From NCBI GenBank assembly GCA_946185835.1, contig CAMHKW010000007.1, forward strand, positions 1 to 64,000: 64,000 nucleotides of DNA. The letters are read 5' to 3'. Below, in pieces: positions 1-7,863 of the stretch. This DNA is from an uncultured Bacteroidales bacterium. Lineage in GTDB: Bacteria; Bacteroidota; Bacteroidia; Bacteroidales; Paludibacteraceae. Position numbers and translations under genes: made by a program. Below the pieces are notes generated by a model, which was given only the letters and a program-made list of their open reading frames with translations, did not search any database and had not been told where the DNA came from. The first letter of the stretch is position 1. The number at the start of each line of letters is the position of its first letter.

Positions 1-29
1 ACGATGATGCTGTCTTGTTGTAACTCCAT
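1..29 (-). CDS. Start of a gene running off the left edge
   Basis: An ATG on the minus strand (complement of 27-29) opens a frame of nine codons (M E L Q Q D S I I) that leaves the window. It sits just downstream of a minus-strand TACCTTTG box (complement of 38-45), which is why I treat it as a genuine gene start rather than chance. Only about eight bases separate the box from the ATG, so the leader would be extremely short. The product cannot be named. Confidence 0.4.
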
Positions 30-37
30 ATTGAGTG

Positions 38-45
38 CAAAGGTA
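38..45 (-). promoter_or_regulatory. Bacteroidetes -7 box for the left-edge gene
   Basis: The complement reads TACCTTTG, a perfect TAnnTTTG box. I see no convincing -33 TTTG at 19-21 bp, so the call rests on the -7 box and its position before the ATG at 29. Confidence 0.45.
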
Positions 46-110
46 CTGCTTTTTTTTGAATTATGTGGGTATCTGCAAAAATATTCTATACCTGAATAAT
101 TATTCGGTAC

Positions 111-141
111 TTGCACAGATAATGATATACTTGTAATTTTG
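111..141 (+). promoter_or_regulatory. Promoter of the NTF2-like gene
   Basis: A TTG core at 111-113 is followed after 20 bp by TAATTTTG at 134-141, matching the Bacteroidetes -33/-7 pattern. Transcription would start near 147 and give a leader of about 180 nt that contains the three hairpins at 158-293. Confidence 0.5.
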
Positions 142-152
142 CAGCGCATTTC

Positions 153-228
153 AGGAGCGCGAGCACCCTTGCTCGCGACAACCATGATAGCGGAAGTGTA
201 GGAGCGCGAGCACCCTTGCTCGCGACAA
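153..228 (+). repeat. Two identical 29-bp hairpin repeats
   Basis: A 29-bp sequence occurs at 153-181 and again at 200-228, separated by 18 bp. Each copy has an 8-bp perfect stem, CGCGAGCA pairing with TGCTCGCG around the loop CCCT (158-177 and 205-224). Both lie in the predicted 5' leader of the gene at 328. Confidence 0.85.
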
Positions 229-269
229 GAACAAGACAATTTGTAACAAATTATAGAAGCGACATTAAG

Positions 270-293
270 AACGCAAGCTTTTATACTTGCGTT
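270..293 (+). promoter_or_regulatory. Leader hairpin before the NTF2-like gene
   Basis: AACGCAAG (270-277) pairs with CTTGCGTT (286-293) around an 8-base loop, 34 nt before the start codon. With the two upstream hairpins it makes a three-hairpin leader. Whether it regulates anything is unknown. Confidence 0.45.
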
Positions 294-327
294 AACGCAA
301 ATAAATAATCAACTAAAACAAACGAAT

Positions 328-711
328 ATGAGAGCACCAATTTCAGAGTACAAAGCAGTGGAAGAAGCTGCTTTAAAATTTGTCAAAAGCGTGGCAGAAG
401 GCAACAGCAAGTATGCTCGCGAGTTATTCACCGATGAAGCAGTCCTGTTCGGCTATTTAGACGGCGAGTTGGAGCACGGCTCTATCGAGCAGTTCTACCA
501 CAACGTCGATACCATAGGTGCAGGTGCAGATTTCAAGGCACGTGTGGATATCGTATCGATCGAAGAGACCGTTGCCGTGGTCCGCGTGTTAGAGGAGAAA
601 TGGGGCGGGCGCATCGACTTCACCGACTACCTGCTGCTTATGAAGATGCAGGGCGAGTGGAAATGCGTTGCTAAAGCATACAACCAGAACTCCGACACCA
701 TCAAGAAATAA
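328..711 (+). CDS. NTF2-like (SnoaL/lumazine-binding-like) protein
   Basis: 127 aa, the usual size of single-domain NTF2-fold proteins. The N-terminal helices (Y-K-A-V-E-E-A-A-L-K-F), a middle S-I-E-Q-F-Y segment and a C-terminal sheet with D-Y-L-L-L-M-K and G-E-W-K-C-V fit the 'putative lumazine-binding' branch of the cone-shaped alpha+beta barrel family. No signal peptide, so it is probably cytoplasmic. These proteins bind small hydrophobic ligands or act as minor isomerases or hydrolases; nothing here indicates the substrate. The gene stands alone, with its own promoter, a structured leader and a strong terminator shared with the convergent acetyltransferase. Confidence 0.75.
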   Translation: MRAPISEYKAVEEAALKFVKSVAEGNSKYARELFTDEAVLFGYLDGELEHGSIEQFYHNVDTIGAGADFKARVDIVSIEETVAVVRVLEEKWGGRIDFTDYLLLMKMQGEWKCVAKAYNQNSDTIKK

Positions 712-718
712 TAAAAAG

Positions 719-743
719 CCACCGGCTCGAATTGAGCCGGTGG
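719..743. terminator. Bidirectional terminator
   Basis: A perfect 10-bp stem, CCACCGGCTC with GAGCCGGTGG around GAATT, lies between two convergent genes. T-rich sequence follows on the plus side, and on the minus side the complement gives CTTTTTATTATT, so it can serve both 328-711 and 760-1296. Confidence 0.85.
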
Positions 744-759
744 TTGGTAATTTTTCACC

Positions 760-1296
760 TCATTCTTTCGGCGGGATGGTTTTGATGACTTTGGCAGGAT
801 TGCCGGCGACGATGGTGTTGGCAGGGACGTCTTTGGTGATTACTGCTGCAGCGGCCACTACTGCGTTCTCGCCGACCGTCACGCCCGGCAGGATAGTAGC
901 CCCTGCCCCAACCCAAGCGTTCTTACAGATGCGCACGGGTTTGCAGATGAGAATCTGGCGCTCATAAAGGTCGTGGTTATTGCTGATGAGTTGCACGTTA
1001 GCGGCAATCATCGCACCGTCTTCGATTGTAATACCGCCGCGCGACATCATCAGACAATCGGGCATAATCATAACATTCTTGCCGATATGTACCATATCGA
1101 AGCAGACACCTTTCAATGGCGGCTGTACGATAGCTCCTTCGCCGAGGTTTTCGCCAAAGAGGGCTTTCGTTGCCTCTATATTCTCCGGTGTGAAAGGAAC
1201 GGTCTGGTTGAATGCAAATAGTCTGCGCCCCTGCTCTATATACGCCGCCTGCGCTTCGGGTGTCGTCACCCGCGGATCTACACGAAACTCTTCCAT
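760..1296 (-). CDS. Maltose/galactoside-type sugar O-acetyltransferase
   Basis: 178 aa left-handed beta-helix acetyltransferase that moves acetyl from acetyl-CoA to a sugar hydroxyl. An N-terminal helical cap (about 1-60) is followed by hexapeptide repeats (about 65-165). The catalytic histidine lies in N-N-H-D-L-Y and the C-terminal [10 protein letters not shown] turn is typical of LacA/Maa enzymes. It ends just before the terminator at 719-743 and begins 1 bp after the stop codon of the alcohol dehydrogenase gene, so the two are one operon. A relic of a related enzyme sits at 10365-10424. The sugar substrate is unknown. Confidence 0.88.
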   Translation of the reverse strand: MEEFRVDPRVTTPEAQAAYIEQGRRLFAFNQTVPFTPENIEATKALFGENLGEGAIVQPPLKGVCFDMVHIGKNVMIMPDCLMMSRGGITIEDGAMIAANVQLISNNHDLYERQILICKPVRICKNAWVGAGATILPGVTVGENAVVAAAAVITKDVPANTIVAGNPAKVIKTIPPKE

Positions 1297-1297
1297 A

Positions 1298-2491
1298 TTA
1301 CAAACTGTCTATTAAGATTTGTTTAATATCCTGCTCCGTGAGCGGCGCGTATGCACTCTCTAAACCTTCGTTCACGGCAATATGATGCGCCATCTCGTCT
1401 AAGCGGCTCTCATCGATACCCACTTCCCTGAGGTGCATCGGGATACCTATTGACTCAAAGAAAGCGTAGGTGGCTTCAATCGCTTTGTTGGCAATCTCCC
1501 ACTGGGTCAGCGACGGGTCGATGTCAAAGACATTAATGCCGTACTTGACGAACCGCGGTAGGGTGTGCTCATTCAAGATATGTTTCATCCACCGCGGCGT
1601 GATAATCGCCAAACCCTCGCCGTGAGTGATGTCGTAGTATGCACTCAATGCGTGCTCGATACCATGGCATGGCCAGCCGGACTCGCTGTTGCCGAGTGCC
1701 AGAATGCCGTTGCAGCCGTAGGTGCAAGCCAGCATCATCTCCGCGCGGGCTTGGTAGTCCTCCGGATTAGCGATACACTTGCGTCCGTTCTCCATGAGCG
1801 AACGAAGCATGGACTCGCAGAAACCGTCGTTGAGGAGCGTGGTGTCTTCCGCAAAATACTGCTCTATGGTGTGGTTCATCGCGTCGGCGATGCCCGCTGC
1901 GGTCTGTTTCTTGCTAACGGAGAAGGTATAGGTCGGGTCGAGGAACGAAACGGCAGGGAACAAGTGGCGGTCCAGATAACCGATCTTGTCGTTGGTCTCC
2001 GTGCGGGAGATAACACCACCGCAGTCGTACTCGCTACCCGTGGCAGCCAGCGTGATGATATCTACAATCGGCAGAGCTGCCTGAGCTTTGACCTTGTAGG
2101 AGATGAGGTCCCACGGGTCGCCGTCATAGCACGCACCGGCTGCAATAGCCTTGGAGCAATCGAGTACTGAGCCACCGCCAACGGAGAGGATAACATCCAC
2201 CTTGTGCTCCTTGCACAACCGCACGCCGTCCAGCACGGAAGGGTTGTATTTGGGGTTCGGCTGAATGCCGCTCAGTTCAATGATTTCGAAGTCTTTAAGT
2301 AGCGTGTGTACATAGTCATAGAGACTACCTGCTGAAGGCTGATTTCTAAGAGCCGGAATCTTCTTAATACTGCCTCCGCCATAGGTTAGGAGGATAGTCT
2401 TGCCGAACGTGCTCATCACCTTCGGCAGTTTCTCTACTACGCCCTCGCCAAATACGAGGCGTGTCGGTGTTTGATAATCAAAGTTTTGCAT
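1298..2491 (-). CDS. Iron-containing alcohol dehydrogenase, YqhD/BdhA type
   Basis: 397 aa, normal length for the family. It reduces aldehydes to alcohols with NADPH; E. coli YqhD clears short-chain and peroxidation-derived aldehydes. A G-G-G-S-V-L-D nucleotide-binding turn lies near residue 105. The metal ligands are seen as D and H in A-D-A-M-N-H-T and two H in C-H-G-I-E-H...D-I-T-H-G. The ATG at 2491 follows a TACCTTTG box by 45 bp. First gene of an operon with the acetyltransferase. YqhD-like reductase, AraC regulator and flavodoxin all occur within 11 kb here, a set often linked to aldehyde or redox stress, but that link is inference. Confidence 0.9.
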   Translation of the reverse strand: MQNFDYQTPTRLVFGEGVVEKLPKVMSTFGKTILLTYGGGSIKKIPALRNQPSAGSLYDYVHTLLKDFEIIELSGIQPNPKYNPSVLDGVRLCKEHKVDVILSVGGGSVLDCSKAIAAGACYDGDPWDLISYKVKAQAALPIVDIITLAATGSEYDCGGVISRTETNDKIGYLDRHLFPAVSFLDPTYTFSVSKKQTAAGIADAMNHTIEQYFAEDTTLLNDGFCESMLRSLMENGRKCIANPEDYQARAEMMLACTYGCNGILALGNSESGWPCHGIEHALSAYYDITHGEGLAIITPRWMKHILNEHTLPRFVKYGINVFDIDPSLTQWEIANKAIEATYAFFESIGIPMHLREVGIDESRLDEMAHHIAVNEGLESAYAPLTEQDIKQILIDSL

Positions 2492-2535
2492 AGGATATAT
2501 TATTTTAATGTTAACGCTTATTTTGTTTTTCGGTG

Positions 2536-2543
2536 CAAAGGTA
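2536..2543 (-). promoter_or_regulatory. -7 box for the alcohol dehydrogenase operon
   Basis: The complement reads TACCTTTG, with the ATG 45 bp downstream. No clear -33 TTTG is visible at the usual distance. Confidence 0.55.
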
Positions 2544-2613
2544 GTGCTTTATTCTGACTTATCTATTACACATTTTACGGCAAATGATACACAATTGGAA
2601 GAAAATGCTGATA

Positions 2614-2646
2614 TTTTGAATATCTGCAAAAAAAGTAGTATCTTTG
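2614..2646 (+). promoter_or_regulatory. Promoter of the PDDEXK nuclease gene
   Basis: TTTTG at 2614-2618, a 20-bp spacer, then TATCTTTG at 2639-2646. Transcription should begin near 2652. This argues for the ATG at 2669 rather than the in-frame TTG at 2657, which would lie almost on the transcript end. Confidence 0.8.
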
Positions 2647-2668
2647 CAGCCGAAAGTTGCAAAGAGTA

Positions 2669-3820
2669 ATGGAAAATAATGCTATCATATCCATCTCACA
2701 GGCTGTTGAAAACATTAAGACAGCTATTCTGAAGAGCCAATACCGTGCGTCCAAACAAGTGAACGCAGAGCAGTTGTCTCTCTATTATGGTATAGGGAAA
2801 TATATATCTGAAAATTCTCGTGAGGGTTTCTGGGGTACAAGCGCGATAGAGCAGATTAGCGAAAAGTTGCAAAAAGAGCTCCCCGGACTTCGTGGCTTCT
2901 CTGCCACGAGTATCAAAAAAATGCGTCAGTTCTACGAGCAATGGAAACAATTGTTAATTCGACCGCTGTCGGCGGTCGAAAACGCTAACTCAGAAAATCG
3001 GTCGCCAATGGCGGTCGAAATTTCTTTGCTTACACCGAATAAACAATCGCAAGCTGTAAGTCTGACGCAATTAAACGAATTCTTATCCATTGGTTTTACA
3101 CATCATATTGAGATTCTAAACAAGACATCCGATTTTGACGAAAGATTCTTTTATATTCATCAAACCTATATCAATCAATGGAATAAGGACAAACTGCGGG
3201 ATGTGTTAAAGTCAGATCTATACCACCATCAATCATTGATGCCGAATAACTTCATTCACGCAATGTCAGATAAGAAGACCGCTATTCGTGCCATAGAGAT
3301 GTTTAAAGATGAGTACTTGTTAGATTACATAAATGTTGAGCAGTTAGGTGAAAGAGATGTTGCCGATATAGATGAACGAATCGTAGAAAAGTCCATCATT
3401 CAAAATGTTAAGAACTTCATTATGACGTTTGGTAATGATTTTACTTTTGTAGGCAATCAATATCATTTGGAAAAATTCGGACATGATTTATATCCAGACT
3501 TGCTTTTTTATAATCGTGAGTTGGCAGCATTAGTGGTAGTTGAACTGAAGAAAGGAGATTTCAAACCAGCCTATCTTGGACAACTAAGTGCCTATTTGCG
3601 AGTGTTGGATGCAGAGATTAAAAAGCCGTTTGAGAATCCGAGTATTGGTATAATCCTATGTAAAAATGCGGATAAGAGTTTCGTGGAATTTCTAATTCAG
3701 GGCTATCAAAATCCAATGGGTGTAGCCACATACAAAACACAAGAAGATATCCGCCGTGTCCTACCGTCTGAAGAAGACTTGCTCAAACTATTGCAGGATA
3801 ATGACGCAAATGCTAACTGA
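2669..3820 (+). CDS. YhcG/DUF1016-type PDDEXK nuclease family protein
   Basis: 383 aa. The N-terminal DUF1016 domain (about 5-95; S-L-Y-Y-G-I-G-K-Y-I and the S-A-T-S-I-K-K-M-R-Q-F-Y motif) is joined by a variable linker to a C-terminal nuclease-like domain. Its core is P-D-L-L-F-Y followed by V-V-V-E-L-K-K-G-D-F, a PD-(D/E)xK signature with the D, E and K all present. These proteins often sit beside restriction genes or mobile DNA, but their target is unknown. No partner gene is here: neighbours are a metabolic operon and a structured inverted-repeat element. The linker near residues 97-117 is encoded by two related palindromic repeats. Orphan gene with its own promoter; transfer is plausible but unproven. 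Confidence 0.85.
   Translation: MENNAIISISQAVENIKTAILKSQYRASKQVNAEQLSLYYGIGKYISENSREGFWGTSAIEQISEKLQKELPGLRGFSATSIKKMRQFYEQWKQLLIRPLSAVENANSENRSPMAVEISLLTPNKQSQAVSLTQLNEFLSIGFTHHIEILNKTSDFDERFFYIHQTYINQWNKDKLRDVLKSDLYHHQSLMPNNFIHAMSDKKTAIRAIEMFKDEYLLDYINVEQLGERDVADIDERIVEKSIIQNVKNFIMTFGNDFTFVGNQYHLEKFGHDLYPDLLFYNRELAALVVVELKKGDFKPAYLGQLSAYLRVLDAEIKKPFENPSIGIILCKNADKSFVEFLIQGYQNPMGVATYKTQEDIRRVLPSEEDLLKLLQDNDANAN
2958..3020 (+). repeat. Palindromic repeats inside the nuclease linker
   Basis: TTCGACCGC (2958-2966) pairs perfectly with GCGGTCGAA (2972-2980). A second, imperfect palindrome at about 2998-3020 repeats the right arm GGCGGTCGAAA (2971-2981 and 3010-3020). Both are in frame and code for the low-complexity linker between the two domains. 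Confidence 0.7.
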
Positions 3821-3919
3821 TGGCAAAAAATAACCGTCCCCTCTCCGAGACGATAAATAGGAGAAAGCGTAAAGCGTTGCGCAATAACATATTAAAATAA
3901 CACAAGCATTACTATTATT

Positions 3920-4113
3920 TCGCGTTTACCGAAAGTGTCAGAAGCTTAAAAGGAATAATCAGTCGAAATAATAAAAAGGCAGCATACTACAGCGCAAAAT
4001 AATTTGTGCTGTGAAGGTATGCCTTGTCCATCCGTAATAGATGCTTACACTTTTAGTGTGAGTTTCTTAGGATGGACGAAGGCTCCTTTTCTGACACTGC
4101 CTTGGTAACGCGA
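3920..4113. other. 194-bp self-complementary structured element
   Basis: The two ends pair over a long interrupted stem: 3920-3930 with 4104-4113 (one bulge), 3934-3943 with 4089-4098 (10 bp perfect), and AAGGA near 3950-3954 with 4084-4088. Inside are two compact hairpins. Hairpin 1 pairs 3976-3987 with 4017-4025 (imperfect) and ACAGCGCAAA (3989-3998) with TTTGTGCTGT (4003-4012; one G-T pair). Hairpin 2 pairs GTCCATCC (4026-4033) with GGATGGAC (4070-4077) and CTTACACT (4044-4051) with AGTGTGAG (4055-4062; one mismatch). The whole is a branched fold between two convergent genes. It could be a structured small RNA, a bidirectional terminator or a miniature inverted-repeat element. I recognise no known family. 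Confidence 0.7.
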
Positions 4114-4128
4114 TAAGAAACTCGCACT

Positions 4129-5292
4129 TTATATCTGTTCTTTTATGCGTTGTAATGACTTGATGACATCAGTGCGGTTAGAGAAAGCGGAGAAACGGAC
4201 AAACCCTTCGCCGCATTGTCCGAAGCCGGCACCGGGGGTAGAGACTATCTGACATTGATGTAACAACCTATCAAAGAATGTCCATGAGTCCCAGCCGTAT
4301 GGAGCGTGACACCATATATAAGGCGCGTTCTCTCCTCCATACACTTCGTACCCCATGCTTTTAAGTTCATCGTGAATCATACGGGCTGTCTCTTTGTAGT
4401 AGTTGAGATTCAGCGCAATACCCTCCTTCCCTTCAGGACTATAAGTAGCAAGCGCAGCACGTTGGGAAATATATGATGTCCCATTATATTTGGTGCATTG
4501 GCGTCTCATCCACATCGCTTGCAGACCTGTTTCGTACGGCACAACGGTGTAGCCGCATCGCACACTCGTGAAGCCTGCACTTTTGCTGAAACTATGTACC
4601 TCGATGGCAACTTCTTTGGCTCCGACAATCTCGTATATACTATGCGGAATGTCGGGTGAAGATATGTAGGCTTCGTACGCGGCATCGAATATGATAACTG
4701 AATGGTTATTGCGAGCGTATTCCACCCACAAGCGCAGTTGTTCGCGTGTAAGTACAGCCCCTGTGGGGTTGTTGGGAAAACATAGATAAATGATGTCAAC
4801 CTGCTCTTTAGGAAGGTCGGGAACAAACTCATTCTCTTTCAGACATGGTATCAATGTTATTTCACGTCCTGCCATAATATTAGCATCCACATAGGCAGGG
4901 TAAGTTGGATCCAATATCGCTACTTTGTTTGAACGATCGAACAGGTCGCTGAGGTTGCCTAAATCGCTTCCGGCTCCTTCACTGATAAATATCTCGTCAG
5001 GATGAAAATCTATTCCGCGTGGTCGGAAATCGTGTTCAATAATGCATCGTTGCAACCACTCGTATCCGTTTTCAGGTCCGTAACCGCGAAATGTTTCGGA
5101 GTACGCCAATTCTTCGGCGGCTGATTGCATGGCATCGACTATAACGCGAGGCAAAGGTCTGCTCACATCGCCTACACCTATTCGTAATAATTTGCTGTCG
5201 GGATGTGCGGTAAGATAGTCCTTCACACGCAGGTCAATATCATGAAAGAGATAATGAGTCGGCAGTTCGGAATAATGTGTATTAATCTTCAT
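4129..5292 (-). CDS. dapL: LL-diaminopimelate aminotransferase
   Basis: 387 aa PLP enzyme, slightly short of the 400-410 aa usual for the family. It converts tetrahydrodipicolinate straight to LL-diaminopimelate with glutamate as amino donor, bypassing the succinylase route to lysine and peptidoglycan. The PLP lysine lies in H-S-F-S-K-S-A-G-F-T; F-P-N-N-P-T-G and D-P-T-Y-P-A-Y are standard fold-type I motifs, and the early G-V-G-D-V-S-R-P-L-P segment is typical of DapL. Its start overlaps the end of dapF by 11 bp, so the two are translated together and act in consecutive steps. Confidence 0.93.
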   Translation of the reverse strand: MKINTHYSELPTHYLFHDIDLRVKDYLTAHPDSKLLRIGVGDVSRPLPRVIVDAMQSAAEELAYSETFRGYGPENGYEWLQRCIIEHDFRPRGIDFHPDEIFISEGAGSDLGNLSDLFDRSNKVAILDPTYPAYVDANIMAGREITLIPCLKENEFVPDLPKEQVDIIYLCFPNNPTGAVLTREQLRLWVEYARNNHSVIIFDAAYEAYISSPDIPHSIYEIVGAKEVAIEVHSFSKSAGFTSVRCGYTVVPYETGLQAMWMRRQCTKYNGTSYISQRAALATYSPEGKEGIALNLNYYKETARMIHDELKSMGYEVYGGENAPYIWCHAPYGWDSWTFFDRLLHQCQIVSTPGAGFGQCGEGFVRFSAFSNRTDVIKSLQRIKEQI

Positions 5293-6130
5293 TTGCTATA
5301 GTAGTTAAGATATATTGTCCTCTGAATACTTCGGTTGCCGTTCCGCACATCGTAACTTCATGTGAGGCAGGATTGTATTGTATTTTAAGGTCGCCGCCTC
5401 GCAGATGAACGGTAACTGCGTTGCAGGTCTTGGATAATACGGCGGCAGCCACGGCAGCAGCGCATGCGCCTGTTCCGCAAGCCATTGTCTCACCCGAACC
5501 ACGTTCCCATACGCGCATGTCTATCTCGTTGGAATTACGCACGGAAACAAACTCCACATTTGTTCCTTCGGGAAAATGCGTATGTTTCTCCAAAGTAGGT
5601 CCTATTGGCGTGAGTGACATAGTTGCCAAATCGGTTTTCGGAAACAAAACGATATGCGGATTGCCAATGTTGACAGATACAAAATCCACTGTGCGGTTGT
5701 CGATTGTCAGTTGGTCAAACACAACTTCGGCTTTCCCCATCTCTACTTCTATATTATCCACTATGCCGTCAAAAGTGTGCAACCTAAGCGTGCGTATGCC
5801 TGATGGAGTTCTGACGAAAATTTTATTCCGTCGGCATAATCCGTTTTCATACATGTATTTACCTACACACCGAATGGCATTGCCGCACAGTTCCGCTTCT
5901 GTCCCATCGGCGTTGAAAATACGCATTTCGGCATCGGCATCATTCTTATTGGCAGAAATGATTAGCACTATACCGTCAGACCCGATGCCGAAATGACGGT
6001 CGGACATGTGTCTTGCCAAAGTGGGAAGGTCAGTGTGACGTACAATATCTGCTGTCGCGGAAGCGAAACAATCTATAAAAACATAGTCGTTCCCCAAGCC
6101 GTGCATTTTGATAAAAGGGATAGTTTGCAT
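5282..6130 (-). CDS. dapF: Diaminopimelate epimerase
   Basis: 282 aa, normal length. It converts LL- to meso-diaminopimelate by a two-base mechanism. Both catalytic cysteines are visible: E-L-C-G-N-A-I-R-C near residue 80 and M-A-C-G-T-G-A-C near residue 217. It begins K-M-H-G-L-G-N-D-Y, the conserved N-terminus. First gene of the dapF-dapL operon. A promoter with good -33 and -7 boxes lies at 6186-6217, inside the upstream SGNH gene relic, leaving a leader of about 50 nt. Confidence 0.95.
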   Translation of the reverse strand: MQTIPFIKMHGLGNDYVFIDCFASATADIVRHTDLPTLARHMSDRHFGIGSDGIVLIISANKNDADAEMRIFNADGTEAELCGNAIRCVGKYMYENGLCRRNKIFVRTPSGIRTLRLHTFDGIVDNIEVEMGKAEVVFDQLTIDNRTVDFVSVNIGNPHIVLFPKTDLATMSLTPIGPTLEKHTHFPEGTNVEFVSVRNSNEIDMRVWERGSGETMACGTGACAAAVAAAVLSKTCNAVTVHLRGGDLKIQYNPASHEVTMCGTATEVFRGQYILTTIANED

Positions 6131-6149
6131 AAGTAAAATGACGCTATAA

Positions 6150-6617
6150 TTTAGTTTTAATCCGATTGAAAATCAAAATAGTCTTCAAAATTACGCTAAT
6201 TTTATGAATTGTGCAAATAACTTAAAGAGTATTTTCAAGAAGTGTATGGAAAAGAACGTATCTGTTCTTTTATTAACAACACCTGTATGTGGCACTTACT
6301 ATGAGTGCGTGGATTCTGCTCAATATTAATATTCTTTAATGACAGAGACTTGTGAAGAAATGGCGCAAAAATACAATAATGTCCAATATCTAAACTTATT
6401 CAAGGATGACAGATTCGTCGAGGATGATTTCTTTGATGCAGACCATTTGGAAACAGAAGGAGCGGCAAAGCTTACCAAGATACTAAACGAATACATTTCA
6501 GTAGATCATTCATCTTTTCTTTATTCCCATATATTTACATATACTCAAAACCAACCTCGCAAGCGCAAAGATAGCATATACCTTCTCGGAGCCATCCTTT
6601 CGCGAAGATGTACGTGA
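6150..6617 (+). pseudogene. Relic of an SGNH/DltD-like gene, 3' part only
   Basis: A frame running from about 6150 to 6617 is broken only by TAA at 6327-6329. Read through, it gives N-L-K-S-I-F-K-K-C-M-E-K-N-V-S-V-L-L-L-T-T-P-V, then the stop, then C-E-E-M-A-Q-K-Y-N-N-V-Q-Y-L-N-L-F and F-F-D-A-D-H-L-E-T-E-G-A, the last carrying the D-x-x-H catalytic motif of SGNH hydrolase-like proteins. The 5' half (block I serine) is missing and a TAA at 6147 precedes the frame, so this is a decayed C-terminal fragment. The tail after about residue 60 of the second half is probably not original. The dapF promoter lies within it on the other strand. Confidence 0.7.
6186..6217 (-). promoter_or_regulatory. Promoter of the dapF-dapL operon
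   Basis: On the minus strand TTTG (complement of 6214-6217), 20 bp, then TAATTTTG (complement of 6186-6193). Transcription would begin near 6180. Confidence 0.65.
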
Positions 6618-6646
6618 AAACTACCTAAATAGCGAAAATAATCAGT

Positions 6647-6740
6647 AATCCGACGCTCCAACAGCGGAAAATAGTCATAATCCAACGTCCCAGCGGCGAA
6701 AAACACAAATAAATCGACGCCCAAGCGGCGATTTAGTCAA
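6647..6740. repeat. Three degenerate tandem repeats of 30-32 bp
   Basis: Units at 6647-6678, 6679-6710 and 6711-6740 share an AATC-CGACG-CC-A-GCGGCGAAAA-like pattern. The third forms a small hairpin, TCGACGC with GCGGCGA (one mismatch) around CCAA. They follow the gene relic in otherwise empty DNA. Confidence 0.5.
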
Positions 6741-6781
6741 TAGAAAATACACCGTGTAAGTCGGTGGACCATCCAAATCTT

Positions 6782-6964
6782 TCAAACAAATCCGAAACAT
6801 CGAGCATAGTTATCTTGCGGTTGATAATACTCCTTGGGGATGTCAATCGTATTCCACTTTGGTTGTTCGGATTTATTTACTAACAAAAGTATCCCACCTA
6901 AATTATCATAAAAGATAATTAATGAGTAATTTATGGCTAATCCATTACAATTTATGTACAAACA
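6782..6964 (-). other. Possible coding relic in a 430-bp gap
   Basis: The gap 6618-7050 has no convincing gene. A minus-strand frame from 6964 to the TGA at 6782-6784 stays open for 60 codons without a start codon. It reads protein-like in the middle (L-L-L-V-N-K-S-E-Q-P-K-W-N-T-I-D-I-P). It may be a remnant; chance is also possible in AT-rich DNA. Confidence 0.2.
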
Positions 6965-7050
6965 TTAGCAAGAATTTCTCATAAATTACAGATTATTTGA
7001 TGTGGGAAAGTTGAGTTACTAACAAGGCTATTTCGTCGGAATCATACTAA

Positions 7051-7860
7051 CTACCTCTCCCCACCCCTTATCTCCGAGGCGGAAACGCCGAGGTTTTGGC
7101 GGATATAACGGCTCAGATAAGCCGTGGAAGAGAAATCGAAACGGAAAGCTATGTCAGCGAGCGTGAGCGAGCGGTCTCGGAGAAGACGGGCAATCTCGAC
7201 AGAGGTATAGCGGTTAATCCAATAAGCCGCACCACAGCCGCTGATACTCTTGCAGGTCTCGGAGAGGTATTTGGGCGTGACACATAGTTTGTCGGCATAA
7301 TACGAGATGTCTCGGTGTGTGCGGTACTCGCCGCGCTCTAACATGTCGATGAAACGGTTCATGAGGTGCGCGTTCTGGTGGCTCAGGTCGTTTTTCTCGT
7401 CGTATATCTGCGCATGGAAATCAAAGAAATCGATGATCATACTCTGCACGGCATTAAGCGTCAAATCCAAATAGAAACGGTGTTCTCTCTCTGCGCAACG
7501 GGTGCGCACGTACTCCATATTCTCTTTGCAACGCGCCTGTTGCCGTGGGTTGAGGTGCATTACAGGGTCGTTGAACAGCATCATGTGTCCGCGTGTGCCG
7601 TAGTTGCTCAGCGGCATCGCCATCTGGATAAACTCCGGCGTGACATAGACGGTGATGGTCCGGAAGTCCGTGCTTGCCTCGGCAATCTGTGCCATCTCGC
7701 TGCGTTGCATGATAATACAATCACCTGCCTGCAAAGGGTGCGCAGCACCGTTAAACAGAAGCGTTGCCGTGCCTTGCAAGCACAGCGCGTGCGTCAGATA
7801 ACCCGTGTGTGCGAGTTGTAACTCCGTGGATAATGTGTCCGTAAAATCAATATGTTGCAT
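7051..7860 (-). CDS. AraC-family transcriptional regulator
   Basis: 269 aa. An N-terminal cupin-like sensor domain (about 1-140; G-D-C-I-I-M and T-A-T-L-L-F-N-G) is followed by a C-terminal double helix-turn-helix (about 165-265) with C-V-T-P-K-Y-L-S-E and the second-helix motif I-A-F-R-F-D-F-S-S-T-A-Y-L-S-R-Y-I-R. The gene follows the tannase-like gene by 3 bp on the same strand, so it is probably co-transcribed and may control that gene or the nearby YqhD-like and flavodoxin genes. Inducer unknown. Confidence 0.9.
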   Translation of the reverse strand: MQHIDFTDTLSTELQLAHTGYLTHALCLQGTATLLFNGAAHPLQAGDCIIMQRSEMAQIAEASTDFRTITVYVTPEFIQMAMPLSNYGTRGHMMLFNDPVMHLNPRQQARCKENMEYVRTRCAEREHRFYLDLTLNAVQSMIIDFFDFHAQIYDEKNDLSHQNAHLMNRFIDMLERGEYRTHRDISYYADKLCVTPKYLSETCKSISGCGAAYWINRYTSVEIARLLRDRSLTLADIAFRFDFSSTAYLSRYIRQNLGVSASEIRGGER

Positions 7861-7863
7861 AGG

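Noticed and set aside
1565..2170. 201-aa plus-strand ORF opposite the alcohol dehydrogenase gene
   Set aside because: Shadow of a well-conserved enzyme with all its catalytic residues on the minus strand.
2657..2668. TTG start for the PDDEXK protein
   Set aside because: It would lie about five bases from the predicted transcript start; the ATG at 2669 fits better.
3920..4113. Integron attC site
   Set aside because: The ends lack the attC core motifs and no integrase is present.
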